Shown in pieces: positions 23,929 through 31,648 of a stretch of 37,432 nucleotides of DNA. Made by a program: the position numbers and the translations under genes. Source of the stretch: a virus; IMG/VR virus record IMGVR_UViG_3300042691_015481, positions 1-37,432 of that record; one strand, written 5' to 3'. Under the pieces are notes generated by a model. It had not been told where the DNA came from. It searched no databases and was given only the letters and a program-made list of their open reading frames with translations. Within the stretch, counting starts at the first letter, position 1, and each line of letters opens with the position of its first letter.

Positions 23929-24290
23929 TAGTAGCGCGCCTCTTCGCGACGTTCGTGGAAAAAGTTGTGATACCACGCCTCGCCGACGTGATGGTCACCA
24001 GCCTCGTCAGCCTTGGCCGCGACCAAATCGGCAATCATCTTTCCAAGCGCCGCGTAAGCCACGACCTTGGCGCGGTCGTCCTTGGCGTCGAACACCGCCG
24101 CCAGCCGCGCGGACAACTGCGTGCTTTCGAGGTAGGACATGTCGTCCAGCACATCGTCCGCGCATTCGCGGACGTACTCTGCCCTCCAGCCGTTGCGGGC
24201 GACCTCGCCCAGCTTTCCAAAACTGTACGGGCCGCTGACGCCGTATTCAGACGCCAAAAACTCTGCAAACTTCTTGGTCAATTCATCCAT
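23928..24290 (-). CDS. First gene of the minus-strand operon, unknown, 120 aa
   Basis: I start at ATG 24290 (MDELTKKFAEFLASEYG) because AGGAG lies eight bases upstream; another ATG at 24323 is in frame but lacks such a site. The protein looks helical and acidic, with NGWRAEYVRECADDVLDDMSYLESTQLSARLAAVFD and an ending rich in His and Tyr (GDHHVGEAWYHNFFHERREEARY). I do not recognise the family. As the promoter-proximal gene of an early operon, it could be a host-takeover or regulatory protein; this is inference only. Confidence 0.65.
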   Translation of the reverse strand: MDELTKKFAEFLASEYGVSGPYSFGKLGEVARNGWRAEYVRECADDVLDDMSYLESTQLSARLAAVFDAKDDRAKVVAYAALGKMIADLVAAKADEAGDHHVGEAWYHNFFHERREEARY

Positions 24291-24321
24291 CGGAGTCACT
24301 CCTGTTGTTGTCGAGATGGGC

Positions 24322-24374
24322 ACTGTAGCAACATCACAAACATGTTGACAAGCCTCCCGCCAAAAAATTATTCT
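24322..24374. promoter_or_regulatory. Divergent promoter pair with operator-like inverted repeat
   Basis: The 112-bp gap between the divergent operons holds promoter-like elements on both strands. Plus strand: TTGACA at 24345-24350 and TATTCT at 24369-24374, 18 bases apart. Minus strand: TTGTCA (complement of 24346-24351) and TACAGT (complement of 24322-24327), also 18 bases apart. An inverted repeat, CAACAT (24329-24334) and ATGTTG (24342-24347), lies over the minus spacer and overlaps the plus -35. One protein bound there could control both operons. The calls are by consensus only. Confidence 0.55.
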
Positions 24375-24402
24375 GCCGCCTCACCCACACAGAGGCATCA
24401 TC

Positions 24403-25530
24403 ATGCAACACTCCTCAGTCGTCGGCGGGTCCACCGCTAAACGTGTTATCAACTGCCCCGGCAGCGTCAAGCTGGCGGCGCAGATGCCGCCCCAGCCATC
24501 ATCCAAATATGCGGATGAAGGCACGTTATTGCACAACGTGATGGCTATGCTCCTTGAGAGCAGCGGCGACCCCATGTCGCTCGTCGGCACCAAGTACAAC
24601 GACATCAGCCTGACCGCTGAACTGGTCGAAGAAAAGGTGTTGCCAGCGCTGGCCGCGCTAGATGAAATCGACCCCGACAACACCGCCGACATTGCTGTCG
24701 AAAGCCATGTCGATTTCGGCAGCTTCATCCCAGAAGCGTTTGGCTCGACTGACGTCCTGATGCGCGTCGGGTCCAAAGCGGTCGTGTTGGATTGGAAGTT
24801 TGGCAGCGGCATTCCGGTCGATGCGGAGGAGAACCCGCAGTTGATGTTCTACGCCTGCGCGGCCATGCGGACCCCGCGCACGCAGTGGGCGTTCGACGGC
24901 GCCGAAACCATTGAACTCGTTATTGTGCAGCCGCCGCACATCCGGCGTTGGGAAGTCAGCCGCCGCCGACTGGAACTGTTTGAAATCGACCTCCGCAACG
25001 CGGTCGCGCAGGCCCAAGCGCCCCAGCCGCCCATCAAGCATGGTGACTGGTGCCGCTTCTGCCCCGCGAAACCCATCTGCCCGGCTATGAATGGCGCAGT
25101 CGAGCGCGCGCTCAAGACGCAGCTTGACGCTGTGGCACCGGAACTTATCGGCGCTATGCTCAAGAACGCCGACTTGCTTGAGAACTGGATTAGCCAGTTG
25201 CGACAATTCGCTTTACAGCGCTTGGAGAACGGTGCTAGTGTGCCGGGGTACAAGTTGGTGGCGAAGCGCGCCACCCGCCAATGGACGGACGAGGCGACTG
25301 CGGTCGCGGCACTCACCGCCCTTGGCGTAGACGAATCTGAACTGATGACGACTGAACTGAAGTCGCCGGCGCAGGTTGAGAAAGTGCTTAAGAAAGCTAA
25401 GCTCAGCCTGCCCGACGGCATCATCACCGCCATCAGTTCCGGTCACACCTTGGCAGACGAGGCAGATGCCCGCCCGCCGGTTGTGCTCATCGGGAAGCAG
25501 TTGACTGCTGCCCTTAGTAAACTTCAGTAG
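24403..25530 (+). CDS. RecB/Cas4-like nuclease, DUF2800
   Basis: This 375-aa protein has the PD-(D/E)XK nuclease core of DUF2800/Cas4-type exonucleases: GSTDVLMRVGSKAVVLDWKFGSG, with the Asp and Asp-x-Lys of the active site, followed by QLMFYACA. It also has one N-terminal Cys (C18 in INCPGS) and a distal CRFCPAKPIC cluster (Cx2Cx5C), the spacing of a 4Fe-4S-stabilised nuclease. It probably resects DNA ends in phage recombination or replication. It starts at ATG 24403 with AGAGG upstream and is the first gene of the plus-strand replication operon. Confidence 0.9.
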   Translation: MQHSSVVGGSTAKRVINCPGSVKLAAQMPPQPSSKYADEGTLLHNVMAMLLESSGDPMSLVGTKYNDISLTAELVEEKVLPALAALDEIDPDNTADIAVESHVDFGSFIPEAFGSTDVLMRVGSKAVVLDWKFGSGIPVDAEENPQLMFYACAAMRTPRTQWAFDGAETIELVIVQPPHIRRWEVSRRRLELFEIDLRNAVAQAQAPQPPIKHGDWCRFCPAKPICPAMNGAVERALKTQLDAVAPELIGAMLKNADLLENWISQLRQFALQRLENGASVPGYKLVAKRATRQWTDEATAVAALTALGVDESELMTTELKSPAQVEKVLKKAKLSLPDGIITAISSGHTLADEADARPPVVLIGKQLTAALSKLQ

Positions 25531-25542
25531 GAGATAGTAGAG

Positions 25543-26193
25543 ATGTCTGATTTGATTAAATTCGCCGGCGCTAACCTGCCGTCCGTCCAGTCCCTCTCCA
25601 CCAGCCTCAAGGCTCTCAGCGCCGGTTTGCCGGCGGCTGGCGGTGTTGCCATCATCAAGATGGACAAGACCGGCCACTGGGTCTTCGGCGCCGACCAGAC
25701 GGAAGTCGAGTCCGAGTCCCGCTGGGCCATCAACCCGTACAGCTTCATCCACGGCTTCATCGCCTGGGGCGACGGCGCTGTGGCGGGTGAGGTGATGGTG
25801 TCGGTGTCCGAGCCGCTGCCGGATGTGGGCGCTGCCCCGCCGACCGCTGCCAAGGGCTGGGAGACTCAGGTCGGGATGATGCTTAAGTGCATCAGCGGCG
25901 AGGATACCGGTCTGGAAGTCCGCTTCACCGCGACGTCGGTTGGCGGTAAGAAGGCGGTGCAGGAGCTGGCGATTGCGCTGGCTCATCAGGTCGATAAAGA
26001 CCCGAGCAAGCCGGTGCCGGTGGTCGTGTTGAAGAAGGACCATTACCAGCACAAGAGCTACGGGCGCATCTACACGCCCGTGTTTGAGGTGCAGGAGTGG
26101 GTCAGCCTGAACGGCCCCGACCGCGAGCCGGGCGAGGATGACGACAAGGACGACGAACCGGCGCCCGCGCCGACCCGCCGCACTCGCCGCTAA
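25543..26193 (+). CDS. Acidic-tailed protein, possible ssDNA-binding
   Basis: This 216-aa protein follows the nuclease by 12 bases (site GGAGA). The core (FIHGFIAWGDGAVAGEVMVSVSEPLP, GWETQVGMMLKCISGEDTGLEVRF, VVVLKKDHYQHKSYGRIYTPVFEVQEW) recurs next to DUF2800 nucleases in other phages. It looks beta-rich and ends in an acidic run (GEDDDKDDEPAPAP) like the tails of ssDNA-binding proteins, but the very end is basic (TRRTRR). I infer a replication or recombination partner of the nuclease; binding is unproved. A strong terminator follows. Confidence 0.75.
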   Translation: MSDLIKFAGANLPSVQSLSTSLKALSAGLPAAGGVAIIKMDKTGHWVFGADQTEVESESRWAINPYSFIHGFIAWGDGAVAGEVMVSVSEPLPDVGAAPPTAAKGWETQVGMMLKCISGEDTGLEVRFTATSVGGKKAVQELAIALAHQVDKDPSKPVPVVVLKKDHYQHKSYGRIYTPVFEVQEWVSLNGPDREPGEDDDKDDEPAPAPTRRTRR

Positions 26194-26211
26194 ACCTCAA
26201 CCGACGGAGAG

Positions 26212-26238
26212 CGGGGCCGAAAGGCCCCGTTTTTTTCT
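26212..26238 (+). terminator. Rho-independent terminator
   Basis: A GC-rich stem, CGGGGCC (26212-26218) with GGCCCCG (26223-26229), closes a GAAA tetraloop and is followed by seven T's. It lies 19 bases after the acidic-tailed gene. It should separate the first two replication genes from the Mom-like and polymerase genes. The next ATG is at 26239, two bases after the T-run and a C. Confidence 0.9.
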
Positions 26239-26814
26239 ATGTTTTCGACCGTCATCTTAACCGACGATAGCCGGTTGCGCGCTATCGATACGCTTCGGCT
26301 AAATCACTACACCCGCAGTGTGCCTAGTGGCAAAAGCCATTACGTTAGGTTTGGGGATGCGATAGTTGTTTGGTCAATCCCAGCTAACAAAAACATCGCG
26401 AAATTTTTGCTTGGTTGGGATGCCAAGGTCTGGGAGCTTGCGCGGTTGTGGGCTCCCGACGGACACGCCCGCAACTTACTAACGCAAGCCATTAGCGCAG
26501 CGGTAAGAGTTATTGTCGCGCTCGAAAAACCGGACGCGCTTGTGTCCTACGCAGACCCTAACGCGGGCCATCGAGGGGGCGTCTACAGAGCCGCATCTTG
26601 GATTTACCATGGGCAAAGTGAAGAGTCGCGCGTCTATCGCGCGGCTGACGGCACCACAGTCGCGCGCCGCGCGTTTCATTCTGGGCGGCGCGGCATGACA
26701 AAAGCCGAAATTGAAGCCAAAGGGTTCACGCAAGAGAAATTGCCAGGCAAGGAGCGGTTCGTGTTTCCTGTATCAAAACGTGCAAAACGAGTTCTTACGA
26801 GGACAGCGCCGTGA
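26239..26814 (+). CDS. Mom-like DNA-modification protein (GNAT-type)
   Basis: The 191-aa product resembles the phage Mu Mom family, GNAT-fold proteins that convert adenine in phage DNA to a carbamoylmethyl derivative and block many restriction enzymes. Visible family-type text: HYTRSVPSGKSHYVRFGDAIVVWSIP, FLLGWDAKVWELARLWAPDGH, SYADPNAGHRGGVYRAASW and FHSGRRGMTKAEIEAKG. These recur in phage proteins labelled Mom family. The ATG follows a terminator with no clear Shine-Dalgarno. The stop overlaps the polymerase GTG (GTGA). Assignment is by remembered sequence pattern, so moderately sure. Confidence 0.72.
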   Translation: MFSTVILTDDSRLRAIDTLRLNHYTRSVPSGKSHYVRFGDAIVVWSIPANKNIAKFLLGWDAKVWELARLWAPDGHARNLLTQAISAAVRVIVALEKPDALVSYADPNAGHRGGVYRAASWIYHGQSEESRVYRAADGTTVARRAFHSGRRGMTKAEIEAKGFTQEKLPGKERFVFPVSKRAKRVLTRTAP

Positions 26815-28727
26815 CACTCTGGATTGATTTTGAAACGCGGTCCAATTGCGACCTCAAGGTCGCCGGCGTTTACAACTACGCGCGCGACGCCAGCACCGAG
26901 GTGCTGTGCATGTCCTACGCTTTCGACGACGAGGACGTCCAGACGTGGACGCCGGCCCAGCCGTTCCCGGCGCGTGTGGCCGAGTACACCGGCCAAATCC
27001 GCGCCCACAACGCCGCCTTTGAGCGGCTCATCTTCTGGTACGTCTTGCAGATAGACTTTGAGCTTGAGCAGTTCTACTGCACCGCCGCTCAGGCCCGCGC
27101 GAACTGCGCGCCAGGTAGTCTTGAGGACATCGGGCGCTTCATGGGCGCCAGCATGAAGAAGGACCATCGCGGTGCTGCGCTCATCCGCAAGTGCTGCGTC
27201 CCGCCCTTCAAGCACACCGAGCAGGACCTCGTTGACCTCATTGCATACTGCGAACAAGACGTGCGGGCCATGCGCGAAATCAGCGGGCTGCTGCGCGACC
27301 TGTCGCCGACCGAGCTAGCCGATTATCACGTCAACGAGCGCATCAACGACCAAGGCGTGCTGGTCGATGTGCGCCTCTGCCGCGCTGCCATGCGCTACGC
27401 CACCACTGAGTCGGAGGACATCACTAAGACGGTCTGGGAGGCCACCAGCGGGCTGGTCGGGTCGGTACGCTCGCCGCGCATGCGCGACTGGGTGCTGGAC
27501 CGGCTGACGCCCGAGCAGTTGAAGCTAGCGGTCGTCAAAGACAAGCCCAGCATCGACAAGACCGTCCGGGCCAACTTGCTGGCTTGCGACGACCTCGACC
27601 CCGCAGTGCGTGAGGTGGTCCAAGCCGCTGACGACTTGTGGGCGTCCAGTGTCGCCAAGTTCCAGCGGCTGGCGCAGCTAGCCGACGTTGAGGATGCCCG
27701 CGTGCGAGGCGCGTTCGTGTTCGCTGGCGGTAGCGCCACCGGGCGGGCGTCGTCTTATGGTGCCCAAGTGCATAACTTCACCCGCAAAGTCGCCAAGAGC
27801 CCAGCAGCGGTCCGGCAGGCTATGGTGCGCGGTCACCAGTTAGTGCCGACGCACGGGCCTCGTATCACCGACGTCCTGCGCTCGATGCTGCGGCCAGCAC
27901 TGGTGCCAGCGCCGGGGCATGTGCTTGTGGTGGCTGACTGGTCCGCTATTGAGGGCCGGGTCAACCCGTGGCTTGCGGATAGCGCAGCCGGTGAGGCTAA
28001 GCTAGACGTGTTCCGGTCAGGGCTGGACCCGTATATCGTCAACGCCTCCGCGACCTATAACGTGGCGTATGGCGACGTCACCGACAGTCAGCGCCAAGTG
28101 GGCAAAGTACAGGAGCTAGCGCTCGGATTCGGCGGCGGTGTCGGTGCGTTCGCGGCGATGGGCCGCGGCTATGGGCTGGTCGTGCCTGAGCCCGAAGCGC
28201 AGTTGATGGTCAACGCATGGCGCCGCGCCAACTTCTGGGCGCAGCCGTTCTGGTCCGCGCTGGAGTTCGCCTATTTGTCCGCGATGCGCCAGCCCGGTGA
28301 GGAGTTCTCCGCTGGCCGGGTGACCTACCTGTACGACCGGCAGCACCTGTGGTATGTCCTGCCGAGCGGTCGGGTGCTGTGCTACCCGTTTGCCAAGTTT
28401 GATGAGGAGGGCAACTTGACTTACGCCAAGGCGGCGTGGAAGCCGATGGCGGACGCGACCGAGTGGCCGCGAGCCCGCTTGTGGCGCGGGCTGGCTTGTG
28501 AGAATGTCACTCAAGCCACTGCACACGACTTGCTCCGGCACGCCCTGCGTGAACTGGTCTGGTGTACTGTCCTTCACGTTCACGATGAAATCGTGCTGGA
28601 GGTGCAGGAGGCGGACGCCGAGCGCGCGCTGGCGTGGATGCGTGAAGTGATGACCGTGCCGCCCGACTGGGCGAAGGGACTGCCGTTAGCTGTCGATGCG
28701 AAAGTGATGACGCGATACGGCAAGTAG
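26811..28727 (+). CDS. DNA polymerase, family A, with 3'-5' exonuclease
   Basis: The 638-aa product starts at GTG 26811 with GAGG eight bases upstream. N-terminal residues 1-150 form a 3'-5' exonuclease: IDFET (D6, E8) is exo I, HNAAFE is exo II and AYCEQDV is exo III. The polymerase part has motif A VADWSAIEGR (D376), motif B RQVGKVQELALGFGGGVGAF, and motif C HVHDE (D592, E593). It is the replicative polymerase of the phage. No 5'-3' exonuclease domain is present. It overlaps the Mom-like gene by four bases. Confidence 0.96.
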   Translation: MTLWIDFETRSNCDLKVAGVYNYARDASTEVLCMSYAFDDEDVQTWTPAQPFPARVAEYTGQIRAHNAAFERLIFWYVLQIDFELEQFYCTAAQARANCAPGSLEDIGRFMGASMKKDHRGAALIRKCCVPPFKHTEQDLVDLIAYCEQDVRAMREISGLLRDLSPTELADYHVNERINDQGVLVDVRLCRAAMRYATTESEDITKTVWEATSGLVGSVRSPRMRDWVLDRLTPEQLKLAVVKDKPSIDKTVRANLLACDDLDPAVREVVQAADDLWASSVAKFQRLAQLADVEDARVRGAFVFAGGSATGRASSYGAQVHNFTRKVAKSPAAVRQAMVRGHQLVPTHGPRITDVLRSMLRPALVPAPGHVLVVADWSAIEGRVNPWLADSAAGEAKLDVFRSGLDPYIVNASATYNVAYGDVTDSQRQVGKVQELALGFGGGVGAFAAMGRGYGLVVPEPEAQLMVNAWRRANFWAQPFWSALEFAYLSAMRQPGEEFSAGRVTYLYDRQHLWYVLPSGRVLCYPFAKFDEEGNLTYAKAAWKPMADATEWPRARLWRGLACENVTQATAHDLLRHALRELVWCTVLHVHDEIVLEVQEADAERALAWMREVMTVPPDWAKGLPLAVDAKVMTRYGK

Positions 28728-28728
28728 C

Positions 28729-28759
28729 AAAAAAAATCCCGGCGGGTAAGGCCGGGATT
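28729..28759 (-). terminator. Minus-strand terminator between polymerase and primase
   Basis: A perfect 9-bp stem, AATCCCGGC (28735-28743) with GCCGGGATT (28751-28759), has eight A's on its left (28729-28736). Read leftward it is a classic intrinsic terminator (stem followed by a T-run). Read rightward there is no T-run, so plus-strand transcription should pass into the primase gene. It may stop leftward transcripts escaping from the 31.5-33.7 kb minus operon. Confidence 0.7.
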
Positions 28760-28786
28760 CAAGACAAACAAACAGGAGGAAACGAC

Positions 28787-31114
28787 ATGAGCGATATTAC
28801 TCGCTTCCTAGAGTTTTACGCAAGTCTTGCCTTGGATGGTGAGACACCTTTAATCGTTCGGCAGAAGCCGCTGCGCCCGCTGGCGTACCACGCCGATGGC
28901 AACCCGAAGTGCACCTATATCGCCATGCTGCCCGGCGCCCGCATCGACCCCAGCTGGAGCGTGTATGGCAACACCGGCAGTTTTATTATCGACCGTTTTC
29001 CTGACGGTCGTCCGGTGGCGCAGGCGCGGTGTGTGGACTACCCGCTGGTCCTCATGATGGACGACCTCGGCACCAAGGCGCCGATGCCGACGTTGCCGCC
29101 CACTTGGCTCATCGAGTCGTCACCTGGCTCTTATCAAGCGGGCTATGCGTTCAGCATTGATGACGTGCCGACCAAAGCGCAGTTCATTGCCTTGGTTCGC
29201 GCGCTCGCCGATAAGGGGCTGACCGACCCCGGCGCCAGCGGTGTGGTCCGAAACTTCCGCCTGCCGGGTTCAATTAACCTAAAGCAGGGCCGGAACAACT
29301 TCGCCGCGCGGCTGGTCGAACTGCACCCCGAACGGCAGTTCACCTACTTGCAGTTATGCGAGGCGTATAACGTCACCCCGACGGCTGGCGACACGGACGA
29401 GCGCGGATGGTCGCCCATTGCGATATTAGCCGATGACGGCAACGACGACGTTTGGCGCTGGTTGGCGGATAACGGGCTGGTGCTATCGCGCCCGAATAGC
29501 GAGGGCTGGGCCGGTATCGTCTGCCCGAATCACGCCGAACACACGGATGGCAACGTCGAGGGCCGATACAGCCCGAGCCGGCGCGCCTACTGCTGTTTGC
29601 ATGGGCACTGCGTGGACCTCGACTCGCGGACGTTTCTGGCTTGGGTCGCCGAACAGGGCGGGCCCGAACGCGAGCCGGGCATACGCGACGAACTGCTGGC
29701 GCTCACGATGTCGGCGGCGTTGTCGAAGCTGCCAATGACGTCCGAAGAATCCGAAGCGGCAGCGGCGGCGTTGGCCGAGGTACGCCGGCGCGAGCATGGG
29801 CGGATTGAGCGCGACGCGCTGCACGAGCACTGGGCGTATGTCGTGAACGATGACGCCTACTTCAATCTGGATGACAGAACCGAAATCAGCCGGCGTTCTT
29901 TCAACGCCTTGTACGCGCACTTAGGGTGCCGAACCCGGCATGGCAAGCAGGGTGTCATCAGCGCTTCGCAGTGGTTTGACGAGCAGCGTCACGACAAGGA
30001 TTCGCGCGCGCTGGCCGGCATCACCTACGCACCTGGGGCGCCGGTGCTGGTCGAGCGTGACGGCGACGTGCTGGGCAACCGATGGCAGGACGCACGGCCA
30101 GCACGACCACAGGGTCACGACGTGAGCCTGTGGCTGGAGCATCTGGCGGCGGTGCTGCCCGTGGTCGCCGAGCGTGAACTGCTGCTGGACGTGCTGGCGT
30201 TCAAGCTCCAGCAACCCGACGTTAAGGTGAACTGGGGCGTCCTGTTGAGCGGCGTCGCGGGCTGCGGCAAGGATACGCTGCTGGCGCCAGCCATACGGGC
30301 CATCTGTGGGCCGTTCCAGCGGAACAGGGGCCTGATTGACTCCGACCAGATAGGAAGCCAGTGGGGTTATCATCTTGAGTGCGAGGTGTTGATCCTCAAC
30401 GAACTGAAGGACACCGACGGCGCCGCCAGACGCGCGATGGCGAACAAACTAAAGCCGCTGCTGGCGGCGCCGCCCGAATACTTGTCGGTCAACCGAAAGG
30501 GCTTGAAGCCCTACGATGCCTTGAACCGAATGCTGGTAATCGCGTTCAGTAACGAAACCGTGCCGCTGGTTATCGACTCGACCGACCGCCGATGGTTCGC
30601 CCTGCGCTCAACGGCGAAGCGCATGGATGCCGCCGACGCCGCGCGGTTGTGGGGCTGGTATGCGGCGGGCGGGTTCGACGCTGTGGCCGAACTGCTATGG
30701 TCGCGCGACGTGAGTGCGTTCAACCCTGGCGCGGCGCCGATACGGACGCAGTTCTGGCATTCGCTGGTATCCGATGGGCGTTCGCCTGCCGAAGAATTGT
30801 TGATCGATATGATTGAATCGCAGACCGGCGAGTTCGCTCGCGGGGTCATTGCAGGGCCGTTCAGTGCGTTGTGCATGCGGATTCAAACTGCGACACCTGG
30901 CGGCCAGCGGATACCGAAGGCGGCGCTGTTGCACGCTCTAGCCGAAGCTGGCTGGCTGGACGTCGGGCAAATATCGTCGCGTGAATATCCGACCCGAAAG
31001 CAAGTCTATTGCGCGCCGGCGTTTGAACACCATACCAAGTCCGACCTACGCCGGATGGTCGAGGATAAGGCCGAGCCGACGTCGCCCCTGGCGGCGCTGC
31101 GAGCGGTGCAGTAG
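28787..31114 (+). CDS. Primase-helicase (RepB-like primase plus SF3 helicase)
   Basis: This 775-aa protein starts at ATG 28787 with AGGAGG seven bases upstream. Residues 1-210 look like a RepB-type primase domain (FSIDDVPTKAQFIALVRAL, ASGVVRNFRLPGSINLKQG). Residues about 250-280 form a Cys/His cluster (VCPNHAEHTDG, AYCCLHGHC) like a zinc-binding site. Residues about 470-640 form a DUF5906/SF3-type helicase with Walker A SGVAGCGKDTL (K495), acidic LILNELKD and SFNETVPLVIDSTDRRWF-like (FSNETVPLVIDSTDRRWFAL). It probably primes and unwinds at the origin. It is the last plus-strand gene before the repeat array. Confidence 0.92.
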   Translation: MSDITRFLEFYASLALDGETPLIVRQKPLRPLAYHADGNPKCTYIAMLPGARIDPSWSVYGNTGSFIIDRFPDGRPVAQARCVDYPLVLMMDDLGTKAPMPTLPPTWLIESSPGSYQAGYAFSIDDVPTKAQFIALVRALADKGLTDPGASGVVRNFRLPGSINLKQGRNNFAARLVELHPERQFTYLQLCEAYNVTPTAGDTDERGWSPIAILADDGNDDVWRWLADNGLVLSRPNSEGWAGIVCPNHAEHTDGNVEGRYSPSRRAYCCLHGHCVDLDSRTFLAWVAEQGGPEREPGIRDELLALTMSAALSKLPMTSEESEAAAAALAEVRRREHGRIERDALHEHWAYVVNDDAYFNLDDRTEISRRSFNALYAHLGCRTRHGKQGVISASQWFDEQRHDKDSRALAGITYAPGAPVLVERDGDVLGNRWQDARPARPQGHDVSLWLEHLAAVLPVVAERELLLDVLAFKLQQPDVKVNWGVLLSGVAGCGKDTLLAPAIRAICGPFQRNRGLIDSDQIGSQWGYHLECEVLILNELKDTDGAARRAMANKLKPLLAAPPEYLSVNRKGLKPYDALNRMLVIAFSNETVPLVIDSTDRRWFALRSTAKRMDAADAARLWGWYAAGGFDAVAELLWSRDVSAFNPGAAPIRTQFWHSLVSDGRSPAEELLIDMIESQTGEFARGVIAGPFSALCMRIQTATPGGQRIPKAALLHALAEAGWLDVGQISSREYPTRKQVYCAPAFEHHTKSDLRRMVEDKAEPTSPLAALRAVQ

Positions 31115-31115
31115 T

Positions 31116-31147
31116 CCGAAGGCCCGAAGGCCCGAAGGCCCGAAGGG
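31116..31147 (+). repeat. 8-bp tandem repeat, 4 copies
   Basis: CCGAAGGC occurs at 31116-31123, 31124-31131 and 31132-31139, then CCGAAGGG at 31140-31147, directly after the primase stop. Each junction (GGCC-CGAA-GGCC) can form a small hairpin in RNA. It may be a transcript end element or a simple slippage product. Confidence 0.85.
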
Positions 31148-31171
31148 CTCACCTGGCGGCCGTCCGGTGGC

Positions 31172-31430
31172 CTGGCGGGCTGGCGGGCGCTGGCGGGCGG
31201 GCGCTGGCGGGCGGGCGCTGGCGGGCGCTGGCGGGCGCTGGCGGGCGGGCGCTGGCGGGCGCTGGCGGGCGCTGGCGGGCGCTGGCGGGCGCTGGCGGGC
31301 GCTGGCGGGCGCTGGCGGGCGGGCGCTGGCGGGCGCTGGCGGGCGCTGGCGGGCGCTGGCGGGCGCTGGCGGGCGCTGGCGGGCGCTGGCGGGCGGGCGC
31401 TGGCGGGCGCTGGCGGGCGCTGGCCGGGCT
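31172..31430 (+). repeat. G-rich 10-bp tandem array, about 24 copies
   Basis: About 24 copies of GCTGGCGGGC, some separated by an extra GGGC (14-bp variants), fill 31172-31430. Every unit has a GGG run and neighbouring runs are seven bases apart (CGCTGGC), so the plus strand fits the pattern of G-quadruplexes. The array lies between the end of the plus-strand replication operon and the terminator of the minus-strand operon, so transcription converges on it. Long frames in it (RWRAGAGG or PPAPASARQ repeats) look like artefacts of the repeat. Confidence 0.9.
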
Positions 31431-31441
31431 GGTCGTCGGGC

Positions 31442-31469
31442 AAAAAAAAGCCCGGCGCTAGGCCGGGCT
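31442..31469 (-). terminator. Intrinsic terminator of the minus-strand accessory operon
   Basis: AGCCCGGC (31449-31456) pairs with GCCGGGCT (31462-31469) around a GCTAG loop, with eight A's at 31442-31449. Read leftward this is a strong stem followed by a T-run, 24 bases after the stop of the last minus-strand gene (31493). Confidence 0.9.
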
Positions 31470-31492
31470 CTGTTAGGCGCTGGCGTGCGCCG

Positions 31493-31648
31493 TCATATGC
31501 AGCAAGCTTGCAGGAACGTCCGCGCGAATAGGATTACAAGCGCGAGCGTAAGCGCGCCTAGCAGTACGGTTTCGCGCCTATCCGCGCGCTCGCGCGCGCG
31601 ATGGTAGGCGAGTCTGTCCTCTTCGAGCGTGGTGGGGCGTTTAATCAT
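31493..31648 (-). CDS. 51-aa single-span membrane protein
   Basis: This frame begins MIKRPTTLEEDRLAYHRARERADRRE and ends with a membrane span VLLGALTLALVILFARTFLQACC. The basic, charged N-terminal half would stay in the cytoplasm, giving N-in topology. It overlaps the stop of the gene before it by eight bases (ATGATTAA), which supports coding. It is the last gene before the terminator. The size and layout recall small phage proteins that alter the host membrane, such as superinfection-exclusion peptides, but no family is recognised. Confidence 0.6.
   Translation of the reverse strand: MIKRPTTLEEDRLAYHRARERADRRETVLLGALTLALVILFARTFLQACCI

Noticed and set aside
31172-31430. CRISPR array
   Set aside because: Units of 10-14 bp are directly adjacent without unique spacers, and no cas genes are present; the Cas4-like protein is a DUF2800 phage nuclease.
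30981-31607. Plus-strand 208-codon frame with RWRAGAGG repeats and the minus-strand 145-codon frame with PPAPASARQ repeats
   Set aside because: Both come from the 10-bp GC-rich tandem array; they overlap the primase gene or terminator, have no ribosome binding site, and any 10-bp repeat without stops gives such frames.
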